Shown one piece after another: positions 10,160 to 20,166 of a DNA stretch of 40,107 bases (position 1 is the first letter of the stretch; every line of letters starts with the position of its first letter). Under the pieces are notes generated by a model that worked only from the letters and a program-made list of their open reading frames with translations, searched no databases and was not told the DNA's origin. The position numbers were made by a program, and so were the translations under genes. Origin of the DNA: Sperchopsis tessellata (taxonomy: Eukaryota; Arthropoda; Insecta; Coleoptera; Hydrophilidae). The DNA is taken from positions 1 through 40,107 of the forward strand of contig JAWQRN010000086.1 in the NCBI GenBank assembly GCA_033557685.1, in the 5' to 3' direction.

Positions 10160-11830
10160 AAAATTGTAAGGAAGAAAATAAGAGAAGATATAAGGACCAT
10201 CAACACGGAACTAATAAAGAACACCAGGGGACGGATAAGAATAAACCAACTAAAAGATCCCAACAGAAATATTCAGGAAAACAAATCTGAATAAATAAAA
10301 ATAGTCAAAAACTTTTATAGTAATCTATATTCCCAAGTTTACCCGGAACCTCCAAGTGCAACATCAGGACTTAGAATCGTAAATGTAGGATCTGAGGAAA
10401 TATGGAGGCACAACCACCCTCAAAGTCATGAGAGAACTGTGAAACAAGTGCGTTGAGAAGGGAAAAATCCCGAAAACTTGGGAAAAAGCGCAAGTTGTTT
10501 TACTGCACAAAAAGGGCGGCAAATACAAAATAGGTAATTATCGCCCTATAAGCTTTTTATCACATCTATATAAATTACTAACAAAAATGATAACAAACAG
10601 ACTTACGAACAAATATGACGATTACCAACCACTAAAACAAGCCGGATTCCGCAAGGGTTACAGCACCAAAGAGCACATACAATCTGTACGCTTAATAATT
10701 GAAAAATGCAACGAGTATAATGTTCCACTGCATGTTGCTTTCGTTGACTACAACAAAGCCATTGACTCAGTTGAACTATGAACAATATTCCAAGCTATGA
10801 ATAACGCAAAAATTGACTCTAGATACAAAAGCTTACTCCAAAGCCGTATATGCTTTGGAGTAAGCAACACTGGAAGTAAACATCACTGAAAACTTTAAAA
10901 TGGGAAAAGTACCAATAAGAAGAGGAGTGAGACAGGGGGACACCATCTCACCAAAACTTTTTACTCTTGCATCAGAGGAGATATACAAAAAGATGGACTT
11001 TGATAAGGGAATTAAAATATTCAAGTCACATCCGCTTTGCTGATAACATCGTGTTATTTAGTCACGACATCGAAGAGCTACATGAAATGCTAGCAGAGCT
11101 ACAAATAAGATCAGCAGAAATAGATCCACAAATGAACCTAGAAAAGACTAAGATAATAAGCACAGAAAACATCAACATACAGGTAAACAACGAAACCATA
11201 GACTCAACAGATGAGTATGTCTACCTAGGGTATAAACTTAAACCCGGGAAAGAAAACCAAACGGTGGGAATAAACAGGCGAATAGGCCTAATGTGGGCGA
11301 CTGTAGTAAAGTTGGGAAACGTACTAAAGAACACAACTATCTCATCAAATCTGAAGAAAAAAGTGTTTAACACCTGTGTACTCCCGTTTATGACGTATGC
11401 AATGGAAACTACATCACTCACAGTCAAATCAGTAAACAAGCTCAGAACAACCCAAAGAGCCATAGAAAAACTAATTCTCAGAGTACATTTAAGAGACCAC
11501 ATTACAACGAAGAAATAAGGCGGGAGAGGTAACAGAAAACATTGTCAAACTGAAATGGAGATGGGCAGTGCATATCGCTCGTCAAGACAACTCTAGGTGG
11601 ATGAAACGCATACTACAATGGAGACCAAGACCACATAAAAAGAGTACAGGAAGACCACCAAAACGCTGGCAAGATTATACAAAAGAATGAGCAGAAAGGA
11701 AATGGTATCAACTAGCACAAGACAGGAGCTAGTGGAAACAACTAGGGGAGAGCTACATCCAGAAGTGGATTGTGAAAGGCTGCGAAAGAAGTTATACACA
11801 GGTACAAGTTTGCTTGAAATTTAAAAATGT
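10160..11830 (+). pseudogene. RTE-clade LINE, RT and C-terminal region, several frameshifts
   Basis: The order is that of a normal RTE ORF2. A linker region reads NTRGRIRINQLKDPNRNI (10210). NFYSNLY follows near 10310, NYRPISLLSHLYKLLTKM at 10535-10590, QAGFRKGYSTKEHIQSVRLI (10640-10700), VAFVDYNKAIDSVEL (catalytic Asp of the first box kept), then in another frame MGKVPIRRGVRQGDTISPKL (10900), IRFADNIVLFSHDIEELHEM at 11030-11090 (FADN in place of FADD, so the second catalytic Asp is lost), VYLGYKLKPGKENQT, RRIGLMWATVVKLGNVLK, FNTCVLPFMTYAMETTSLTV and a RWMKRILQWRPRPHKKSTGR-like tail. The endonuclease is missing. Frameshifts and the lost Asp make it dead. Confidence 0.9.
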
Positions 11831-11840
11831 AACAGACGCA

Positions 11841-11943
11841 TCGATGTAAACAGAAGAGAAGTAATCTGAATACAACTTCCATAACACAAAGGTGTGCCAA
11901 CAACTAGACTTACTCTATTTAGTTTGGGTCTGACTGTTATACA
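11841..11943 (+). repeat. 104-bp direct repeat, right copy
   Basis: About 95 of 104 positions match 9895-9998 by eye. A shorter echo also exists: GTTATACACAGGTACAAGTT at 11791, just before this copy, resembles GTTATACACGG...GGTACCAGTT just after it (11936-11964). Confidence 0.9.
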
Positions 11944-12258
11944 CGGAAGTAGGTACCAGTTTGCTTGTCTATTTCTTCCTTTCACAATTCTCTACCTCCA
12001 TTGAAAATTGAGGGTATTGTTTTCCCCGCATCACTGCAGACCTTCCTGTAGTATCACTGTCCAATCATTTGAAGCAAAAATTCCACTCACTGTTGCAGAT
12101 CTTGATAATTTACAAACTGTCACTAATTAATTTTCTTCTCTTTTCTTTAAAGTACGTTATTATGAGAAAAAAATTCCCCCAGTGACTATGTTTATCCAAT
12201 ATGTCAAAAAATGTAAGGTATAATGAATAAGTAACAAATTTTATGATAAAATTTTCAC
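11944..12258. other. Intergenic sequence downstream of LZIC
   Basis: No coding or repeat signal that I can support. It separates the RTE block from the LZIC 3' end. Confidence 0.5.
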
Positions 12259-12264
12259 TTTATT
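12259..12264 (-). terminator. Candidate LZIC poly(A) signal AATAAA
   Basis: TTTATT on the + strand gives AATAAA on the minus strand, 134 bases beyond the LZIC stop codon. It is the first exact hexamer I see after the stop. Confidence 0.5.
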
Positions 12265-12397
12265 TTATAAATTGTAGGTTATAAATATTTACTTTTAGTT
12301 TATACATACACTTATTTCGTTCAATATGAACTTTACATCTAGTATTATGGCATATACTTAAACACAGAAAAACTTAAGGTAGGTGCTATAAAAATAT

Positions 12398-12529
12398 TCA
12401 GTCGTCTTTTACTTCAACAAATTCAATGCTTTTAAAAACATTTGAAATGTCATTGTGCTTTTCCAAAAATCGGAGTTCTTCGGTTGTTAGCTGTTCTCCC
12501 AATTGTCTTAAAGCAGTCAAAATTTCAGC
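12398..12529 (-). CDS. LZIC: LZIC exon 4 (C-terminus)
   Basis: Acceptor ttattttgttttag|GCT, then AEILTALRQLGEQLTTEELR and an acidic end VEVKDD before TGA (12400-12398). Phase 0 fits exon 3. Confidence 0.95.
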   Translation of the reverse strand, partial: AEILTALRQLGEQLTTEELRFLEKHNDISNVFKSIEFVEVKDD

Positions 12530-15500
12530 CTAAAACAAAATAACGTACTATGATACGGGAGGGAAAAATAAAAGGAGTATTAATGGACTATCTCACACAT
12601 CTTTGCACAATAAACAAATTTACACCATTTTTTAAAGCCATATAAATATAAAAATCAAACATCTTTAACTAAAATAATTTTGTTGCAGAACAAAAGAAAC
12701 ATGTAGTCACCATCAGAAAAGTTTAATTTTTAAAATAGCATTAATTGTTATAAATCAACTAAATTTTATACTTTCTTAACTAAGGTCAGAGAGTGTTGCG
12801 TAACTATAGAAAATATAGAATTGTACATAATTTAAAATACAGGTAACCCCCATTTATTGCGAGGTATGCTTTCCAGACACTGTCGCGATAAACGAAATAA
12901 CACAATGTACGGTGGATTTCTTAATATGACACCTACATCTAGAATAAATGCTGAAACTAGGCTTGTAAAAGGTTTTTATAGAAAAACTATTGAAATACTG
13001 CCGATTTATTTAATTGGTTTTTTAATAATAATAACTACATATAAAGATAATTAACAAAACAATAATTTCTATAGTAATTTCCATAGCTACATATTACCTC
13101 TTATAACTTACATATTGATGCATGCAAGGCTTTAATCTTATTATTTATATTTGACATACCATAATTGTGTTTTAAACTATAGATTTATTTCAAAAAAATA
13201 CATATAAACAATGTTTAAACTTGTCGGGGGTGCATTAAATGAGAGTTACCTGTATTGCAATAGGTTATGCTTAAATCAGAAAATAGAAAATTCGATAATT
13301 CCACAAAGTTTCAATATATATATAATATTGCGACCGGTTTCGACCACACTAGGTCATTCTCAAGCTTTTGAGTCAATGAAGGCAAAAACACAATTTTTTT
13401 ATTTTCTAAATCAGGTTATGCTTACTATAGAGATGTAATAAATAAAGATTTCCTTCTTAAGATTTTGAATAAGTCCAAATATATAATACTGCCTGATTAT
13501 TATACATTTTTACCATTCTCAAGCTTTTGAGTCAATGAAGGCAACAACACAATTTTTCTATTTTCTAAATCAGGTTATGCTTACTATAGAGATGTAATAA
13601 ATAAAGATTTCCTCCTTAAGATTTTGAATAAGTCCAAATATATAATACTGCCGGAATATTATACATTTTTACCAAAGAATTTACCCCCATAAGTATTTAC
13701 GAGTTGAATTCACAACAAGAATATTAAGTTTTTTGGGCTTGCTTACCTTTTCTCTGTCACTAGTTTCGGTACTTTTTTTATTTCTTTTTAATTCTTGCTC
13801 CAGATTTTCTAAAGTTTTTCTGAGAAGATGTGGTTCGCGTCTTCCAAAAAGTCTTATTACTTCTGGTGTTTTAAATGCTTGTGAAATGGCCACTTGTGTC
13901 GCCTGAAAGATAAATTCATAAGGATATTATTTCAAAAAACAAAAAGACAAATTTCTTTATATTAATGATCTATGTGTGTGGCCAAGAGCAAACATTACAA
14001 CTATGTTTTCTCTGATCAGAAGAAAAACTAAAAAGAATATAATTATGTATAAATAAAGCAACGGAAATATGTATAGATATATCCATACAAATATGCGCAG
14101 ATAAATTAAAATCACCTAACAGCACGAAATACAACAAAATATCACAGATTTTCACTTAAGAATACTTTAATAGAAAAGAAAGCGTCTTCCAGAAGTAGTT
14201 TTATTATCTTCTATTTGAATTGTCTCATTGGCTTGTTCTTGATCTCCATGTCTCGTGTTGTATTCATGTGTTTCATTGTTCTTTATGGTAAGAAATGTGA
14301 AAACTGCATACCAAGTTCTCATAATAAGCAATTCGTGCGTATTGATGAGTACCAATTTTTTTCAATCTTCTTGCACTTAATATGGTAGAGTTAAGTTCTC
14401 TGCTGAGTTTAATTTGCCATCAATTTCCAAACCAAAAAACTTTAACGAAGCTGGTTGGATGTTAGCTCTCAAGGTGAAGGTGATTTTCTGGTTTAATCTG
14501 GTTTTATTTGTAATATATTTGTATTAAACCACAATGCCGCATCCTTCAAAACATGTTCTGTTTTTGATTTTGGTGCAGAGTTTTCTGCTTACTAATGGTG
14601 TTATTTGGCAGATCAATTACATATAAAAAAGGCATTTGATCGGGTTAAACTAAAGGACGTAGTAACAATAATCCAAGAAAACAACACACCATTAGAGCTG
14701 ATAAGAGTTATAGAAGACATAAACAGGTGCGCAAAAAAGAGTTCAAACAGAAAAGGGATCGACTAACGAAATTAAATGCACAAATGGAATTCGGCAAGGG
14801 GACTCACTAAGCCCAGTTATCTTAAATACAATTATGGGCAAGATAATGGATGATATGAAAAACATGGATGGGTGCAGAGTAGGCAACAAAAACAACTATT
14901 TTATGCTATGCGGACGACACGGTTTTACTCGCGGATTCAGAAGATAACCTACAGAAACTTTTGTACATGTTTGCAAATACACTAAAGAATATAATACGGC
15001 AGTCTCTACCGAAAAATCAAAAACGTTGGTGGTGTTGAAACCACCTAGAAGAAGGTGCAAATTGGCAAATGACAAATCAAATAATAGAGCAAGTAATGAC
15101 TTTTGCGTATTTGGGGGTCGAGATATCAAGTGACCGAAATAATTATAATGAAGTCAGACACCAAGTTATGAAAGCGGCTTGGGTATCTCGATACTTAAGA
15201 GATGTCACCTGGAAGAATAAATATCTTAGAACGGAAAGTAAAATAAAGATATATAAAACCATGGTGAGACCAGTGATGACCTATGCAACGGAAACACGCG
15301 CCGACACAAGCAATTACTGCGAACCACAGAAATGAACATATTGAGAGAAATACTGGAAAAAACAAGAAGAAAGAATAATAACTGAAGATGTAAGGAATGA
15401 GTGCGGAGTGATAGATGCATAAGAACAAGTATCGATGAAACACAAAGCTCAAGCACAACAACATCTTACGGAGTGCCGCAGGGAAGTGTATTAGGACCCA

Positions 15501-18500
15501 TACTCTATAACATATATATTAATGACATAAAGGAACGAAATCTTGAAGCATCATACTATATATAGACAGAGACATGATTATGCTTAACCAATGGCTTCAA
15601 AATAACCTACTGAAAATCAACACTAAAAAATAAAATACATGGCATTCTCACAGGGACAAAACAATCAAGACATCCCTATCCTTATAGAAGGGCGAATCCC
15701 AAAGAAGCTAATATATAATGCACATATACTATCCCACATCCACTACCAGATAAACACATGGGGAGGAACATCAAGACAGAACATCCAAAGAATACAAATT
15801 GCACAAATAAAGCAATAAAGGCAATAAAGAATCTAAATAGAACACCCACACAACAACTATACCAAACAGAGATGAAAGTTCATACAAGGATAAATTATGA
15901 ATATATTCTCAGAATTAAACAAATATTAGGAGGATATATTAAGTCGAACATCAAAATCGAAACAAAAAATAAACACATGAGCATGCACTCAGAAGACCAA
16001 ATGACATTCATACGAACAAGCCAAATCAAGAAATAGGACGAAAAATGATACACACATAGGGGCTTTACTAAATAATCAACAACCAGAAGAAATAAAAAGC
16101 ATAATGTTAAGTTTGATTAAGAAAGCACTAAATCAACAGATGATCAAGACACAACTAAGCGAACTCCAAAGAAACTAACAGCTTTGAATCCTATAGGATA
16201 CATCACATATGTAAAAGCTATGTAATTTAAAGTAGGTTAAAATGTTATGAAGTTCTTTATAGGGCGCCGAAGAGAAATCATGATCATGTCCAAAGAGCAG
16301 ACAGCAATAGATTGATTAGAACAGCCAGAGATCTGAGACCGAGAGGGAAGGTAGATCCAGGAAGACCACAAAAAAGTTGGCTAGATAGCTGGCTTTCCAC
16401 ATCAACAGAAACGGAGAAACCGTAGTGGAGCATATGCGTGAAAAAGAACAGGTGAAAACCTAAATGAAAGAAGGCAAAGAAGAAGAAAGAGTAATTAATG
16501 AATTCATCTATGCAATAATTTTAGTTATCAGATTGAAGCTGATGTTTATACGTGAATGATAAAATAATTTTTTGGTTAAATCTGATCAGTATATACGCAT
16601 TAGACACAAATTGAACTTCCAGTGTTGTGATTGCAATTGCCATAGTGGTAGGCAAAACAGAATGCAATGGGTTCTTTCAATTGTTTGGCGCCGATGATAA
16701 TACGACACTGGAATTATAATAGAATTGATTGCTCATTAGCCAATAAAATAAATACGCAAACTAAAAAAAATTAGTCCTAACAGTATTAGGTAGTTGATTA
16801 GCTGCACATATAAAATTTCAGGATTGTGTCAATTTTTCTCTTAATTATATAGTAAAAAATTTCAAAATGAAATTACATTTTTCAACTTTTGAATAGGTCT
16901 AGCTTTTCAAAGCGAACAAATCACTGTGAATTAGTCTTTGCATGTTGTATAGGGGAATTGCTCGGGACTTGATGTCTTCTTACTTCAGCAACAAAATACA
17001 GCAGATATGCTCTGGACAGCAGCACTGGAAAGAATTGAATGGAATGGGACACCACAAAGGTCCATCCTCGGACCACTATTATTCATAATTTATATGAATG
17101 ACCTCTTTAAGTATATAACATGTCACACCACCTTATATGCAGCCGATATCATGTTGTCTGTTGAAGCAAAATCCTATGACAAAATGACTGCATAGATTTT
17201 ATAGGCTGCAGGGAAGGCACAGGAATGGTTCACTACTAATAAGCTGATCCTCAATGAGTCCCAAGACAACCACAGTGAAATTCACATCAGCACGAAGGAT
17301 AGAAGAAGTTAATACAGGAAGATCTTCGGTGTGAGAATCAACTCGAGACTATCATGGAAATTCCAGGCACATGGACATGGCAACTAAGTTATGGCAAGGA
17401 ATTTATGGAGTTCGCAGAATAAGGTAAATTATTTAAAAGCTTACTAAAGTTTCTTCATGCAAACATGACCTATACAATCGTGGTTTACTACAAAAAAGGG
17501 AAATTCATGCCATTAAGGGAGGGACGTGATTGGAGAGACCACTGCAAGCTGGTATTCTAAAAACAAAAAATATTGACAGTTCTATCTGAATTTATATTTA
17601 AACAAATCCTCAGAATTAATTGCAATAAAAATCTGGAAACAAAAGCTCAAGCATCTGTCAGTGTCGTACAATAAACTGAATACAGTGACAAAAAATTCAC
17701 AAATAAGAATGAAGCTTTATAATAAGCTACCCCTGGAATGGAGAATTAAAACATCACATCAACTGAAACAACACATAACAAACATGTTGATATATAATAT
17801 ATATTCTTCAGTTTAAATTTTTATTCTGTTATTTTGCTATACTGTATTGTACTATGATAAACACTAAGTTTTGAGTGAATAAATGTATTGTAATTTGCGA
17901 CTTAGGTCATCTACTTATACCAAAACAAATGTAGAAAACCACCTTTAATTTTAATATAAAAAATCCCTTACCATTTGCATAGCACCCAATTCACTAACCA
18001 AAGAAATATTACCATTCACCAATTTATTTAAACTGTCATTTAATTCTTGTAGCTGTTCCATGGTATCTTCTTTGGTTTCTTCAAATTCTTTATCATCCAT
18101 AGAATCTCTAAAAATAATTCGAAGTAGTAAAATAAAATCAAGGATAGATTTATATTTTGCTCAGCGTTGCCATTGCCTGGATTAGTTCCACCTTTTGCCG
18201 TCATTACAAATACAAATAAATCTACATTTTTTATTAGTATAATAATAAATCAAAACACAATAATAATAAATTATATAACTTTACAATAAAATATTAAAAG
18301 CCAGAAATTCTTCAGAATTGTAGAAGGATTTCTCAACTAGCAATTTTTGAATCATTTTCCTAAAAATAGGGTAATTCATTATTTAGTGATGTTGCAGAAC
18401 TTTTCGTAAAGTTTTATAGCTGGATGGTTGATAGTTAATGTGACTATGTGAATTTTTTGTGACATCATTTTTACGGTTGTGTATAGTCATGATTTTTGTT

Positions 18501-20090
18501 GCCTGTAAACCTTTTGCGGATAAGCACCACACATAATTCTGATAGCTCACTATAAATAAGTATGTACAGTTTATTTGCTTCTCTTTATTCTTAATTTTTA
18601 TCTATGAGAAGATACAGAAGTTAGTCGAATTGAAGCCAAATATTCAGCTATATCTTGAATAAAAAATACCCAATAAAAACTTCTAAATAATTATTAAAAA
18701 CACTCCAAACTAATATCTTTCTTATACAAATGATTTCCACAAAATGGTTTTATTGTAATTTGTATAGGAAGTTAGTTTTCTTATATAAAAAGTTGCACTT
18801 CTTGAGACTTCTTCATACAATACATGGCTATATTTAACTTTTGTTCCTGTAAGATAATTTAAATTTGAATTTTTGTGGCGTACTATTTAGTACGAATAGG
18901 CTCATCCGGTCAACCACCTGTGCTCGCTGAGGTGCATGAATACACCCTTCACAAGAACTCCACACAGTTCATCCAGACACCAAGGTAAGTGAACGTCAAG
19001 AAGAGACAACAAACAGGATAGCTGTTTGTTGTGTATCTGTTCGTAACGTATTATTGTCAACCCGTGTTCATTTCATTGTAATTTGTTAACTTTTAAATAT
19101 ATATATATATATTTATACTCTTTATTGTTAAACTACCCTTGTTTTTACTTATTGTCCGCTAATAATCCAGTCCCTTACAAATCAGAAGTGGGATTCGAAC
19201 CCACGCCTACAAAGTAGACTGCGAGGTGGTGGTGCAATGCAGAAAGTACCGAAGGAAGAGGACAGCTGCAACATCCGTTGCTACAACTGTGGAAAAGCTG
19301 GTCATCTATCCACAACCTACAAGCAACCCAAAATCCCAAAAGGTGCATGTTTAAAATGTGGAGAGGCGTCAACATCCAGCCCAGCAGTAAGGAAGGCCAC
19401 AGCGGATAGTACTATATTTCTTGTGCAGCAGAAACCAGTCCCTGCATATAGAGTACCAGTTGAAATATTAGAGGGCTACACAAGTATCAGTGTATGAGAA
19501 CCTTTAGCAAAGATAAGGAGTTAAGTAAAACAACCCCCGACCTCCGTCAGTGGTTCAAGATACAGAAAAAGATGAAGACAGAGATGACTTATACGAGCCT
19601 GCACCACAACCTCCTAGTGTCGACAGTTTGAAACATGTTGCTCATTCACATTCAAGACGAGCATCATCTTCAAGTTCTGTAGCAAATCTTGGATCTTCAA
19701 AACCTAAGAAAAGTCAAGCTAATTCATCTTTACCCTCACCTCCACCCACCACTAGTCCCGAATTATATGTCAATCAAGAAAAACTGAAGGTTCCTTAAAA
19801 TCTTGATGACATGTATGCAAAGGTTCACAAAAACAAGAAGAAACCCGGAGTGGACGAAGATGAGTCTGAACCAACATCAAAATATGTAATAATGCAACGA
19901 CCCACAAGAAAATTATCATCATCAAGTGCCACTGATGGAAATGTTTACACCGAAACTAATACGTGTCTCCGCTACATAACGTACGCAACTATGAAACCTT
20001 AAAAAAGATTGCTCGAAAATGTAGTGATCTTGGCTATGAAAGATTGAAGATGAAGGATGAAGATTCTGGTTCAGAGCCAGGTTATGCAGG

Positions 20091-20166
<76 letters not shown>

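Noticed and set aside
9946..10290. 114-codon Lys/Asn-rich open frame as a gene
   Set aside because: It is an A-rich stretch covering the direct repeat and the RTE linker in a wrong frame; the RTE reading explains the sequence.
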